A DNA stretch of 64,000 bases from Pseudomonadota bacterium (GCA_021323945.1 JAJPKA010000020.1:186001-250000), one strand, 5' to 3'. Numbered from the stretch's first letter, positions 1 to 7,973 are shown. Notes: generated from the sequence alone by a model not told the origin. Numbers and translations are program-made.

Positions 1-115
1 CGCAATAGACCACCAGGCCGATGGCCACGGTCCAGGCCACCGCGTTGTGCAGCAGCGTCCGTTCAGTCCAGCTGCGCAGCCAACGCCATTTTGCCGGGCG
101 CTGCGATCCGGACAT
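1..115 (-). CDS. Partial gene at left edge, N-terminus of a probable membrane protein
   Basis: The window edge cuts a gene read leftward. From an ATG at 115 the frame stays open for 38 codons to position 1. The visible start is basic (MSGSQRPAKWRW) and is followed by a hydrophobic run (NAVAWTVAIGLVVY) that looks like a first membrane helix. It is divergent from the sulfotransferase gene at 273, with about 160 bases between. It is absent from the ORF track because it is short and open-ended. The pattern of a short charged lead and one helix resembles the beginning of some MscS-type channel proteins, but 38 residues cannot decide the family. No strong Shine-Dalgarno sequence is visible. Confidence 0.5.
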   Translation of the reverse strand, partial: MSGSQRPAKWRWLRSWTERTLLHNAVAWTVAIGLVVYC

Positions 116-272
116 CAAGCAGTCTTAGGCGAGAGCCAAATTGCGATGGGCGACTGGTCTTGAGCTTCAGCGAGCCCGCGAGATGTAGGAAAATAGAGAA
201 CTGTATGGCTGCGCCGTTGCCAACTCATGGTTCGGCTACCTCGATGCTTTGCTCCTTGCACGGCTTTAGTTT

Positions 273-1172
273 ATGCATGAAATCTGGCCCAACTTCTTCC
301 TGGTCGGGGCGGCCAAGGCCGGTACCACCTCGATTTATGCCTACCTTTCCGAACACCCGCAGGTCTTCTTTCCTGCGATCAAGGAGCCGCATTTCTTTAC
401 CCAAGTCCGCCCGTCCCGTGAACTGCAATTTCTGATCGAAGCCATCAGCAAGCGCAGCGCATACCTCCGGCTCTACGCGTCAGCCGCCGGTCACCAAATA
501 ATTGGCGACGCCAGTCCATCGTATCTGTGGCATCCGGAAGTGCCAGAGCGGATTCGTGCTGAAGTCCCACAAGCTAAAATCGCCATTATTTTGCGTGACC
601 CTGTTGAAAGGGCTTATTCCCATTATCTCATGGACTACCGGGAGGGTGCGCAAAGCAGACCCTTCTATGAGGCGTTAGTGCACGACATGACGCGTCCCGA
701 CAAGGGGTGGGGGATTTCATACCTCTATTATGAGCTCGGTTTATATGCAGAACAGGTGGAACGTTATCTCGATACCTTCAAACCCGAGCGTGTCAAGGTT
801 ATGATGTTCGAAGACTTTCGCCGCGATCCCAGGGCGGTCTTATACGACCTCGCAAAGTTTCTCGAGCTTGATCCGCGGCCTTTGGCAAAAATTGACACAT
901 CCCGAAAGTACAATTCATATGCTGCGCCTCGCAACCAGGTGCTGCGGCGGTTGGCGGGCGCGAAGTTGTCTCGACTTCTGGGGCAGACTCTAGTGCCGCG
1001 CCGGCTGGGAGCCCTGGTCTTTGAACGCTTTTTTTTGAAGCAGGCCCCCAAACCCCCAATGGATCCTCGGGCTCGAGAGCTGCTCTGCTCGCTTTATAGT
1101 CCGGAGCTCGATCGACTGGAACGCTTGCTCGGGCGCGCGCTGCCGGAGTTGCGCCAGTCGTGGCAAACCTGA
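273..1172 (+). CDS. PAPS-dependent sulfotransferase, surface-glycan type
   Basis: A 299-residue cytosolic sulfotransferase of the heparan N-sulfotransferase-like group, expected to move sulfate from PAPS to a glycan hydroxyl or amine. The 5'-phosphosulfate loop is at residues 8-22 (FFLVGAAKAGTTSIYAYL) and the 3'-phosphate site is ILRDPVERAYSHYLMD near residue 110. The length is normal for a single-domain member. It is a clear paralog of the protein at 40712-41656: both share the KEPH(F/Y)F, ASPSYLW and ERAYSHYLMD blocks and the C-terminal (L/M)ERLLG...PELR(Q/R)SWQ. No good ribosome site precedes ATG 273, so a slightly later start is possible. The acceptor cannot be told from sequence. The other glycan genes begin about 13 kb to the right. 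Confidence 0.88.
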   Translation: MHEIWPNFFLVGAAKAGTTSIYAYLSEHPQVFFPAIKEPHFFTQVRPSRELQFLIEAISKRSAYLRLYASAAGHQIIGDASPSYLWHPEVPERIRAEVPQAKIAIILRDPVERAYSHYLMDYREGAQSRPFYEALVHDMTRPDKGWGISYLYYELGLYAEQVERYLDTFKPERVKVMMFEDFRRDPRAVLYDLAKFLELDPRPLAKIDTSRKYNSYAAPRNQVLRRLAGAKLSRLLGQTLVPRRLGALVFERFFLKQAPKPPMDPRARELLCSLYSPELDRLERLLGRALPELRQSWQT

Positions 1173-1271
1173 GTATTGGGTCCCAAGTCAGAGTGATTTG
1201 ACGGTGATATACTTTCTGCTAAGTTTAACGATTGTTTGAATCTCATAGCAACCACTGGAGGAGTCGCTGCG

Positions 1272-1556
1272 GTGAGGAGAATCGTACCCAGTTTAGCAGG
1301 CGTAGCGCTCGCGGCCGCCCTGACAGGCGGGCTCAAGCCCGGCATCGTGTTAGCCGCAAAGGTTGATTGCGCCAAAGTTATGGCGGAGCTAGATAGCGGC
1401 AAGAAGGTTAAAGAGGTAGCCGCTGATTTGAAGATTTCGGCTTCCAGCGTTTATCGTTGTCGACGTAATGCGCGCAAAGCAGCCACTGCCGCAGCGTCTG
1501 CTTCGAGTCCGACCGCTGCCAGCTCTACAAAGTCATCGCCTAGTCCACATCATTAG
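1272..1556 (+). CDS. Small exported protein with a helix-turn-helix-like segment
   Basis: I start this at GTG 1272 rather than the TTG of the ORF track because GGAGGAG lies 8 bases upstream. The product is then 94 residues. Residues 1-30 look like a signal peptide or single membrane anchor (MRRIVPSLAGVALAAALTGG, ending VLAAKVDCA). Residues about 35-65 (KVMAELDSGKKVKEVAADLK, then ISASSVYRCRR) read as a homeodomain-like helix-turn-helix of the resolvase/transposase style. The tail is low-complexity Ala/Ser/Thr/Pro ending in HH. Two cysteines flank the helical part. A DNA-binding fold behind an export signal is unexpected. It could be a membrane-tethered binder or a helical domain reused in the periplasm. 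I do not recognise the family. Confidence 0.6.
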   Translation: MRRIVPSLAGVALAAALTGGLKPGIVLAAKVDCAKVMAELDSGKKVKEVAADLKISASSVYRCRRNARKAATAAASASSPTAASSTKSSPSPHH

Positions 1557-1560
1557 GTCG

Positions 1561-1621
1561 GACACCCAAGCGATGGGCTTGGTGTCTGGCTCCGCCCTTC
1601 CCGGCATCAAGCGGGAAGGGC
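1561..1621. terminator. Two tandem hairpins between convergent genes
   Basis: GACACCCAAG (1561-1570) can pair with CTTGGTGTC (1579-1587) with one bulge. GCCCTTCCCG (1594-1603) pairs perfectly over 10 bp with CGGGAAGGGC (1612-1621). They lie just after the exported-protein stop (1556) and just after the stop of the leftward transglycosylase (1628), so they may end transcription from both sides. Neither strand has a U-tract, so termination is inferred from place and strength only. Confidence 0.45.
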
Positions 1622-1627
1622 GTGCTC

Positions 1628-2773
1628 CTAACAATCGGTTCTCGCTCCCGCTGTAAGGAGTGCAACTATTCGCCGATGACGACGAGGCCGGTGGCGGCGA
1701 TGGTAAGCAGCGCGATGCAGAAGCCGACGATGAACGATGCGCCGCGGCGCAAAATCGGTTCGGACCGGCGGCGGAGGGGGCGCTTCATCGTAGCGGAGGT
1801 CGGGGAAATACGCGTCCTGATATTGATCGACTTGTAACGCTGCGAGAAATTCGGCGTAGTAATTCTTCGAGGCGAAACCGAAGTGGGGGCCGTCGTAGTT
1901 GCGGATGATCTTGGCGAAATCATTAGCATATAGCTCGGCTGCCACTGCCATGCCCGCCGAGCCGTAATCATAAGCGGTGATCGCGAGGGGCCAGTTACCG
2001 AAAGTCAGGTAATTAGACCGCAACAACTTCGCGGCGGCGATCGTCTCAGCAGTCGGGTCCAGGCGGTCATCATGGTAGCGAGTAATACGCATGAATTGGC
2101 GACCGGTTCCAGACGTAAACTGCCATATTCCGACTGCGCCGGCACTGGAACGTGCCTGACTACTAAAACCCGACTCGACTTCCGCTAGGACTACAAGTTC
2201 CTTGGGCAATCCGGCATCGGCAAAGATTCGTTCCATCGATGGCCGATAGTAGCGACTGCGCAAAAGGCCCTCTCTGAACCGTTCACGCATTCCCTGCTGA
2301 ACCCGCAGATTTTGAGCTGCAGCAGCGTATGCGGACAACGGTTCACCTTGGAACAATTTCGCCACCTGGACCTCCTCATAGGTCGCAGGCGGCTGGCCGG
2401 ACGCTAACCGATTCAAGAGGTTGAAGAACTTGCCTTTGAGGTATCCGTTGACCGCATCGACTTCGGCGCGGCTGGGTGATCCCTCACCGGGGAGATGGAG
2501 CACCTGGTAGATGCGCCAGACCTTGTCGCGGTCCAAGATGATAAAGTCCCGCTCCCCGTATGCAGTAAAGACATCTACCCAAAATTTTATATTGGGTTCG
2601 ATCGATGCCGGTCTGGGAAATGGGAAGACTGCACTTACTTCCGAAGCCATCGCGACGATGAGCCCGCAGATGCTCGCGGCCAGCCCAACAGTTCGGATAA
2701 TCAGCAGGCGCGATCGTTCCAGGCGCGATGGTGCCAACCTCTGTCTCAGAGGCCCTGCTATGAATCTGCTCAT
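1628..2773 (-). CDS. Lytic murein transglycosylase (SLT/MltD-like)
   Basis: A secreted lytic transglycosylase that cleaves peptidoglycan between MurNAc and GlcNAc. I prefer ATG 2773 (MSRFIAGPL) to 2788 because GGGGGA sits at the right distance. A hydrophobic signal segment (IIRTVGLAASICGLIVAMAS) follows a basic N-terminus. The SLT domain occupies about residues 190-320. VLAEVESGFSS carries the catalytic Glu, AGAVGIWQFTSGTGR is the GxxGxWQ block, and LAITAYDYGSAG fits the late AYN/AYD motif. No LysM repeat is present. The C-terminus is odd: PPPPPV followed by a strongly basic Arg/His stretch (RRLLHRAAYHRRHRPRRHRR) that could bind the wall or nucleic acid. It is transcribed away from guaB. Confidence 0.85.
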   Translation of the reverse strand: MSRFIAGPLRQRLAPSRLERSRLLIIRTVGLAASICGLIVAMASEVSAVFPFPRPASIEPNIKFWVDVFTAYGERDFIILDRDKVWRIYQVLHLPGEGSPSRAEVDAVNGYLKGKFFNLLNRLASGQPPATYEEVQVAKLFQGEPLSAYAAAAQNLRVQQGMRERFREGLLRSRYYRPSMERIFADAGLPKELVVLAEVESGFSSQARSSAGAVGIWQFTSGTGRQFMRITRYHDDRLDPTAETIAAAKLLRSNYLTFGNWPLAITAYDYGSAGMAVAAELYANDFAKIIRNYDGPHFGFASKNYYAEFLAALQVDQYQDAYFPDLRYDEAPPPPPVRTDFAPRRIVHRRLLHRAAYHRRHRPRRHRRIVALLTAGARTDC

Positions 2774-3192
2774 TACGAGTTCCCCCATTCTAGTAGGGCC
2801 GAAATATATGGATATTCTTTGTAGCTTATTCCGTCAACGGGTTGCAGTAGGTATCTGAGGTGTAGAAGACGCGATAGCCTTCGGTGAGCATGCGCCGACC
2901 ACAGTTAGTTTGACTTATAACAACTTTTATTCGGAAGTTTTCGCAGGAATGATTAAGTAGGCAAGAACTATAAGGGGTTTCACTGCGAATCGGCGGTCTC
3001 CCCGCTTACATCATCAAATCTGAGCTTCACATCTCGTTTGTGCCGTGGAGTTCCGCTCAAAGCCGGCCGGTTCGAGCTAACTTCGAAGCCGATAGCGCTC
3101 CGGCACCGGAACCGGGCGGCTCAATCCGCAGGGACCGATCGACGTGGGCAAAGGTTCCCTGTAGGTAAGCTATTGAACTCAAGACCTGAATC
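2774..3192. other. Intergenic region between guaB end and the transglycosylase start
   Basis: About 420 bases with no convincing ORF. It must hold the leftward promoter of the transglycosylase. AGGGACC (3130-3136) and GGTTCCCT (3153-3160) can form a bulged hairpin 3' of guaB, a weak terminator candidate without a U-tract. A further CCGGTTC/GAACCGG inverted pair lies near 3070-3115. No tRNA-like fold was found. Confidence 0.4.
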
Positions 3193-4650
3193 CTAAGGTC
3201 GATAGTTAGGGGCCTCTTTGGTTACGAAGACATCGTGAACGTGGCTCTCGCGGACACCTGCGTCGGTGACGCGGATGAACCGCGCCCGTTGCCGTAGTTG
3301 AGTAAGATTGGCCGCACCTACGTACCCCATTCCGGCCTTGAGGCCTCCGACCAACTGTTCGATGTTCGAGGCGAGCGAGCCGCGGTGAGGTACCCGTCCT
3401 TCGATGCCTTCGGGGACGATCTTGCCCTCTGAGACACCCTCCTGACCGTAGCGGTCGCCGACTCGATCGTTCATTGCCCCCAGCGACCCCATCCCGCGAT
3501 ACAGCTTGTACGTGCGTCCCTGATAGAGAATAGTCTCGCCGGGACTCTCCTCGGTACCTGCGAACAGAGCCCCGATCATGACCGTGGACGCACCAGCGGC
3601 GAGCGCCTTGGTGATATCGCCCGAGAAACGGATACCACCATCGGCGATTATGGGGATGTTGCGCTCGTTCGCGATGCGTGCACAGTCGAAAATCGCGGTA
3701 ATCTGTGGAACCCCGACGCCGGATATCATTCTCGTTGTGCAGATCGAACCTGGTCCCATCCCAACGCGTAGCGCGTCAGCGCCCGCATCACTGAGGGCCT
3801 TGGCCGCCTCAGGCGTCGCGATGCTGCCGGCAACGACATCGATTTCGGGACATTCACGCTTGGTAGCCATCAACGCATCGATGACATTGCGCGAATGGCC
3901 GTGCGCGGCGTCGATGCATAGCACGTCGACTCCCGCTTTGCGCAAGGCGGCGGCGCGCTCCTCACGTTCAGGCCCGACTCCAATGGCTGCCCCAACCCGC
4001 AACCGCCCCATCGCGTCCTTGCTCGAAAAGGGGTAGCGGGTCGCCTTGTCCATATCCTTGATGGTGATCAGACCTCGCAGCCGGTTATGGGTATCGACAA
4101 TTGGCAACTTCTCGATGCGATGCTGCTGAAGAATCTCCTTGGCTTCCTCAAGGCTAATTCCTGGCCTTGCCGTGATCACGCGAGTTGTCATCACTTCGCG
4201 CACGGGCCGATCTAGCCGACGCTCGAAACGCAGGTCACGACTGGTAAGGATTCCGACGAGATGCTCCTGGACCACGACCGGCAAACCCGAAATGGCGTGC
4301 CGCTCCATGATCGCAAGCGCATCGCCAATTGGCTGGTCCGGATTGACCGTAATTGGATCGGCGATCATGCCACTTTCAAATTTTTTCACCGCTGCTACTT
4401 CGGCAGCCTGCCGTTCGATAGACAGATTTCGGTGGATGAAACCGATTCCCCCCAGTTGTGCAATGACGATCGCAGTGCGCGACTCGGTGACGGTATCCAT
4501 CGGGCTCGAGACCAGTGGAATATGAAGCGGAATACTTCGGCTAAGTTGCGTGGAAACGTCGCAACTCGAGGGGAGCAAGTCCGACATCTGAGGTATCAGA
4601 AGTACGTCATCAAAGGTGAGGCCCAGGCGGAGCTGCTCATACGGGAACAT
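3193..4650 (-). CDS. guaB: Inosine-5'-monophosphate dehydrogenase
   Basis: Oxidises IMP to XMP with NAD+, the first committed step of GMP synthesis, in the cytosol. I start at ATG 4650 ([20 protein letters not shown]) because AGGAG lies 6 bases upstream; the track uses an earlier TTG. The 485-residue length is normal. The N-terminal (beta/alpha)8 part is interrupted by two CBS domains (about residues 95-205). The catalytic loop [17 protein letters not shown] gives Cys304, and the flap contains [10 protein letters not shown] and [10 protein letters not shown]. The end is intact (THKE-like [12 protein letters not shown]). No guaA follows. A terminator-like hairpin sits immediately before its ribosome site and may control it. 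Confidence 0.97.
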   Translation of the reverse strand: MFPYEQLRLGLTFDDVLLIPQMSDLLPSSCDVSTQLSRSIPLHIPLVSSPMDTVTESRTAIVIAQLGGIGFIHRNLSIERQAAEVAAVKKFESGMIADPITVNPDQPIGDALAIMERHAISGLPVVVQEHLVGILTSRDLRFERRLDRPVREVMTTRVITARPGISLEEAKEILQQHRIEKLPIVDTHNRLRGLITIKDMDKATRYPFSSKDAMGRLRVGAAIGVGPEREERAAALRKAGVDVLCIDAAHGHSRNVIDALMATKRECPEIDVVAGSIATPEAAKALSDAGADALRVGMGPGSICTTRMISGVGVPQITAIFDCARIANERNIPIIADGGIRFSGDITKALAAGASTVMIGALFAGTEESPGETILYQGRTYKLYRGMGSLGAMNDRVGDRYGQEGVSEGKIVPEGIEGRVPHRGSLASNIEQLVGGLKAGMGYVGAANLTQLRQRARFIRVTDAGVRESHVHDVFVTKEAPNYRP

Positions 4651-4666
4651 CGCAATCTCCTGTAAC

Positions 4667-4693
4667 AAAAAAGCCTGCGGTCAAAACGCAGGC
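4667..4693 (-). terminator. Intrinsic terminator or attenuator in front of guaB
   Basis: On the minus strand GCCTGCG-TTTTGAC-CGCAGGC is followed by TTTTTT, a textbook intrinsic terminator with a 7 bp perfect stem. The U-tract ends about 17 bases before the guaB ATG, directly against the ribosome-binding site. It may simply end the upstream hydrolase transcript. Because guaB has almost no room for its own promoter after it, a promoter further upstream would have to read through it, as in attenuation. Confidence 0.75.
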
Positions 4694-4739
4694 GCAAAAT
4701 TGAGATCATCAGAAGAAGGATCCGGAACGGCCATACTTT

Positions 4740-4768
4740 TAAGTAACAGATGCGAGAAAACAGGGCAA
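4740..4768 (-). promoter_or_regulatory. Possible leftward promoter for guaB leader
   Basis: On the minus strand TTGCCC is followed after 17 bases by TACTTA, a weak sigma70-like pair. Transcription from here would give a leader of about 85 bases containing the terminator-like hairpin before guaB. The match is poor and only the spacing is ideal. Confidence 0.25.
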
Positions 4769-4807
4769 TTATTCCCCGAGCAGGAAACATATAGAAAGGT
4801 TGCCGAC

Positions 4808-5611
4808 TCAACCGGCTCCGGGCTCGTCTTTATACAGAAGCAGTAGTTGCTCCCCGAGTGCACGAACCAGAAATCGCTGCATCTGAGCCACTGCTCGTTC
4901 CAGCCCGGCCCGGCCTATCAGCCAATGGCCACGGCCGGGCAAAGTCGCGAACTGCGCCCCGATCGCAGCGGCAAACTGGGCGGCCCGCTCGCCCGGCGCA
5001 ATGGGGTCGTTTTCACCGGTTATGATTATTCGCGGACCGGCTTCCTTGGCAATCGTCATGTGGCCAAGTGCAACTTCCTCGATTGCAAGTGGGTCCATTG
5101 GCACGAGACTTTTGATGAGCGCGCTGCGCTCAAAGGGAGTCGCATCTGATATCAGGTCGAGAATAGTGCGCCGGCGAGGAAGCGCGTATTTCGCGGGACG
5201 CCACAGCGACCATAGGTGCCGAGTCGACAACCGCGACCGAAGCCCAGGTAACCACGGGGCCAGGGCAACCGCTGCCCTCACATTCGAGGATTCGGCGATT
5301 TTTAGGGCGAGCAACCCGCCTAACCCGTGACCGGCTGCAATCGCGTCGGAACCTAGCTCGCCCAACGCTGCCAGAATTCTTGCAGCGTATGTGTCGAATG
5401 CGGCGGCCCCTTTGCCCCGTGTTCGACCCATTGGTGCACTTGCGAAGTCGAGCAGATAAACATCCCATCCAAGCGTGACGAGCTGACCGCCGATTAAACT
5501 CAGGTGTTGGGAGGAGGTGAACAGTTCCGGAAGAAGTACAATTGGCCAGGCAAACTTTCGTGTTTGTGGCCGTTGCAGCTGTGCGTGCAATCCGCCCAGT
5601 ACAACATCCAT
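4808..5611 (-). CDS. Alpha/beta-hydrolase-fold protein lacking the nucleophile serine
   Basis: A 267-residue alpha/beta-hydrolase-fold protein. I use ATG 5611 (MDVVLGGLHAQL) rather than the track's TTG 5635. The fold is recognisable: the oxyanion region LLPELFTSSQHL, GWDVYLLDFASAP, then the elbow AAGHGLGGLLALK, the acid strand IIITGENDPIAPGE and the histidine LPGRGHWLIG. The elbow should read GxSxG but reads G-H-G-L-G, so glycine replaces the nucleophile while the Asp and His remain. Either the protein is no longer a hydrolase, or it belongs to a subgroup that uses another residue. It may be distantly related to PhaC/PhaE-type or lipase-like proteins. It lies upstream of guaB on the same strand, separated by the terminator. 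Confidence 0.7.
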   Translation of the reverse strand: MDVVLGGLHAQLQRPQTRKFAWPIVLLPELFTSSQHLSLIGGQLVTLGWDVYLLDFASAPMGRTRGKGAAAFDTYAARILAALGELGSDAIAAGHGLGGLLALKIAESSNVRAAVALAPWLPGLRSRLSTRHLWSLWRPAKYALPRRRTILDLISDATPFERSALIKSLVPMDPLAIEEVALGHMTIAKEAGPRIIITGENDPIAPGERAAQFAAAIGAQFATLPGRGHWLIGRAGLERAVAQMQRFLVRALGEQLLLLYKDEPGAG

Positions 5612-5941
5612 TGTGACGGCGGCCGCCCAAATCAAGTGGATCGCGACAGCGGTCGCGAAAGAGAAAAGTTACATCAATCGCCTCACGCCTGACGTTTCGT
5701 GGCTCTAATTCGGAAGTGTGGACTGGTTGGCATGGCTGTGGTGGCGAAGAGTCGAATCAAGATTTGGTCAGCCCGAGCCTGCGCTGTCATTTGCTGCTAT
5801 TCGGATGATGGAAGAAGGGCCCCCTTGAAAGGAACCCTTCTTCCGTTGGCGGGGCGACAAACCCCGGCTCATCTCGGCAGCAAGCCCGGCGTCGATCGAA
5901 ATGCCTTTCGCAATTTCAGGAAAGGCGAAATCTTAGTTAAC
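5612..5941. other. Structured non-coding stretch with a 10 bp hairpin
   Basis: No supported gene; the track ORFs here have no family features. GGAAGAAGGG (5810-5819) pairs perfectly with CCCTTCTTCC (5835-5844). GCCTTTC/GAAAGGC forms a second stem near 5900-5925, a GGGG/CCCC pair lies near 5850, and CGCGAC-AGCG-GTCGCG (5642-5657) sits just upstream of the hydrolase start. These lie 3' of the lysine-rich gene on the minus strand and could be its terminator or a structured RNA tail. None has a U-tract. Confidence 0.45.
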
Positions 5942-6046
5942 CTACTTCTTTTTAGTGGTTTTTTTGGTCGCTTTCTTTTTCATAGCACTCTTTAGCTTGG
6001 GTTTGGACTTAGTAGCTGCGGAACCGGGCTTCTTCATAGCTGCCAT
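5942..6046 (-). CDS. 34-residue lysine-rich histone-tail-like protein
   Basis: This gene is too short for the ORF track. From ATG 6046 to TAG 5942 it encodes MAAMKKPGSAATKSKPKLKS followed by AMKKKATKKTTKKK, with about 40 percent lysine, no acidic residue and no aromatic residue. AGGAGG lies 7 bases before the ATG, and a near-consensus promoter lies about 75 bases upstream (6121-6149). The composition resembles bacterial histone H1-like or AlgP/HctB-type tails that bind DNA or other polyanions, but it is far shorter than those families. It may bind nucleic acid, ribosomes or acidic surface polymers. The function is unknown. The ribosome site and promoter make a real gene likely. Confidence 0.7.
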   Translation of the reverse strand: MAAMKKPGSAATKSKPKLKSAMKKKATKKTTKKK

Positions 6047-6120
6047 TTCGCATTCCTCCTCTTGGGTCGCTGCTGCCGGACGAGCATTCAGCTCATAAGC
6101 AACTGACTTATTTGTGGGCG

Positions 6121-6149
6121 ATTATAGAAATCTGTTATGCAGCAATCAA
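6121..6149 (-). promoter_or_regulatory. Strong sigma70-type promoter for the lysine-rich gene
   Basis: On the minus strand TTGATT is followed by exactly 17 bases and TATAAT, a perfect -10. The predicted start near 6113 leaves a leader of about 67 bases before ATG 6046. This is the best promoter match seen in the window. Confidence 0.65.
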
Positions 6150-6251
6150 GTGCTTCACGGTGAAAATTTAGAAAGAAATTTTAAAGATGAATTACCTCTT
6201 TTTCGACATAGGCTTTTCCGCTTTTAAAATGGTGTTCAGGCATAAGCGGCA

Positions 6252-6280
6252 TTGAATTGGATACACGCGGGTTTTACGAT
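6252..6280 (+). promoter_or_regulatory. Candidate promoter for the FtsB-like gene
   Basis: TTGAAT (6252-6257), a 17-base spacer and TACGAT (6275-6280) precede ATG 6311 with a predicted leader of about 24 bases. The -10 is a partial match. Confidence 0.4.
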
Positions 6281-6310
6281 TTTAAAAAAAAGTGACTCTT
6301 AAGTGGAATT

Positions 6311-6595
6311 ATGCGACTCGATGTGGTCACGCTAATATTCGCAGTCCTCTTCGTTGGTTTGGGTATAGACGCCATTTGGGGAAGCTCGGGTCTGCTCGAC
6401 TTATTGCTTCTACGCCAACATAGCAACGCGTTAGCCGCCGAGCGCGACAAACTTCTTCAGGAAAATCGGGATTTGCTTAGTCGCATCGCTCGGCTTAAAT
6501 CGGACGATGATTATCTGCAGCAGCTGATCCGCCAAGATCTCGGTTACGCCAGACCTGACGAGTTCGTTTATCGCTTCCCGAAAGAATCGCGCTAA
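6311..6595 (+). CDS. Septum formation initiator (FtsB/DivIC family)
   Basis: A 94-residue bitopic division protein. A single N-terminal membrane helix (VVTLIFAVLFVGLGIDAIWG) is followed by a leucine-zipper coiled coil (RQHSNALAAERDKLLQENRDLLSRIARLKSD). A short globular end follows: YLQQLIRQDLGYARPDEFVYRF, which matches the family's late IEE.AR..LG...P.E.VY pattern. Proteins of this family bridge FtsL and FtsQ in the divisome. The usual neighbour enolase is absent. It has its own candidate promoter and no operon partner, since the next gene is convergent. Confidence 0.85.
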   Translation: MRLDVVTLIFAVLFVGLGIDAIWGSSGLLDLLLLRQHSNALAAERDKLLQENRDLLSRIARLKSDDDYLQQLIRQDLGYARPDEFVYRFPKESR

Positions 6596-6638
6596 GACGT
6601 ACGAAATTTAATCTGAGCGCCAGTTCGCAAGTTGATAG

Positions 6639-7973
6639 CTAGAAACAACTGCGTGACAGTAATCCGTATGCGCGCGCGGTACGTGTGAGTTCTTCGCGAA
6701 AGTCGGGCGCTGCCAGATCGATCAGAGCCCGAGCCCGTTCGGGGACTGACTTACCCTTAAGATTAGTCAGTCCGTATTCAGTTACTACGTACATCACATC
6801 GCTGCGCGGGGTTGTCACGATGTTGGAATCGCTCAAGCGAGGGACGATTCGGCTTTCACGTCGGCCGTTGCGTTCGTAAACTGCGGACATACAGAGAAAA
6901 GCTTTGCCACCGCGTGAGGCATAAGCCCCGCGTATGAATTGCAGCTGCCCGCCCGTACCACTAATCTGTCGCAGGCCGGCCGACTCCGCGCAGACCTGGC
7001 CGGTTAAATCGATCTGGGCCGCATTGCAGATCGAAACCGCTCGCTCGTTCTGCATGATTCGATGGGGCAGGTTAGTGTAGTCTACCGGCCCGGCGAAACA
7101 AGCTGGATTTCGGTGGAGGAATTCATACAACTCCTGGGAGCCGGCAGCAAAACAGTAAGTCATCTGAAACCTGTCCAGGCTTTTGTGAGCTCCAGTGACT
7201 TTTCCGGCCTGATACAACTTCATTAGGGAATCGACGAACATTTCAGTGTGTACGCCAAGGTCTTTGACAGGTGAGTTGACTAGCAACTCGCAAACAGCAT
7301 TGGGCATTGCGCCGATCCCAACCTGCAGACACGCACCGTCTTCGATATGCGGCGCGATCAGCTCCGCGACTTTTTGTTCGGTCGGCCCGGCCGGCGGATT
7401 GAGCAAAGTCGGCAAGCTTCCCCGGCCACCGTCGATCACATAATCGACATCATCGATGTGCACGCCATTTTCGACGCCGTAGACATATGGCATGGATTCA
7501 TCAGTTTCGACGATAACGGTCCGCGCCTTCTCGGTCAGTGCCTTTTCATAAGTAACTGCTCCACCAAAGTTGAAGAAGCCATGAGAGTCGAGCGGGGTGG
7601 TTTTCAGGACCGCCACGTCCACCTCGAGGAAGCGCCGGTAATAGTCGGGTGCCTCGCCGAAGTTCATCGGGATATGATGGCAGAGGCCACGATCATGCAT
7701 TCGGCGCTCAACCGCGGAGAAGTACCACGAAAAATATTCGAGGTGGTGAGCCTCGGGATCGGCCTCGACCGCGGCGCGGGGGCGTAGCGCCAGACACCCG
7801 CGCACTTTCACTCCTTCCAGCTCCTGGATCCGAGCGGCCAACGCTTGGTCAAAGAGGTCCGGCTGGCCGAGGCCAAAACCATAATCTAGCCAGTCTCCTG
7901 ATTTTACCACCGCTGCAGCTTCCGCGGCGGAAACCGTCTTGCGCTTGAGTTCCGCGACAAATGACCTAGTCAT
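6639..7973 (-). CDS. Acetyl-CoA hydrolase / 4-hydroxybutyrate CoA-transferase family protein
   Basis: A 444-residue family-I-like CoA-transferase, which exchanges CoA between an acyl-CoA and a free acid, or hydrolyses acetyl-CoA. I choose ATG 7973 over the adjacent GTG. The N-terminal half has GDWLDYGFGLGQP and VAVLKTTPLDSHGFFNFG. The C-terminal half has AAQIDLTGQVCAES, whose Glu is expected to be the catalytic residue, then ISGTGGQLQFIRGA (the CoA-binding GGQ region). VVTEYGLTNLKGKSVPERAR is the conserved end block. The exact substrate cannot be read from sequence. It converges with the FtsB-like gene and diverges from the MFS exporter. Confidence 0.88.
   Translation of the reverse strand: MTRSFVAELKRKTVSAAEAAAVVKSGDWLDYGFGLGQPDLFDQALAARIQELEGVKVRGCLALRPRAAVEADPEAHHLEYFSWYFSAVERRMHDRGLCHHIPMNFGEAPDYYRRFLEVDVAVLKTTPLDSHGFFNFGGAVTYEKALTEKARTVIVETDESMPYVYGVENGVHIDDVDYVIDGGRGSLPTLLNPPAGPTEQKVAELIAPHIEDGACLQVGIGAMPNAVCELLVNSPVKDLGVHTEMFVDSLMKLYQAGKVTGAHKSLDRFQMTYCFAAGSQELYEFLHRNPACFAGPVDYTNLPHRIMQNERAVSICNAAQIDLTGQVCAESAGLRQISGTGGQLQFIRGAYASRGGKAFLCMSAVYERNGRRESRIVPRLSDSNIVTTPRSDVMYVVTEYGLTNLKGKSVPERARALIDLAAPDFREELTRTARAYGLLSRSCF

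Noticed and set aside
3070-3115. GGTTCGAGC stretch as a tRNA T-arm
   Set aside because: Neighbouring sequence gives no acceptor or anticodon stem on either strand.
5699-5995. 98-residue plus-strand ORF
   Set aside because: No ribosome site or family feature; it runs through the hairpins and antisense to the supported lysine-rich gene.
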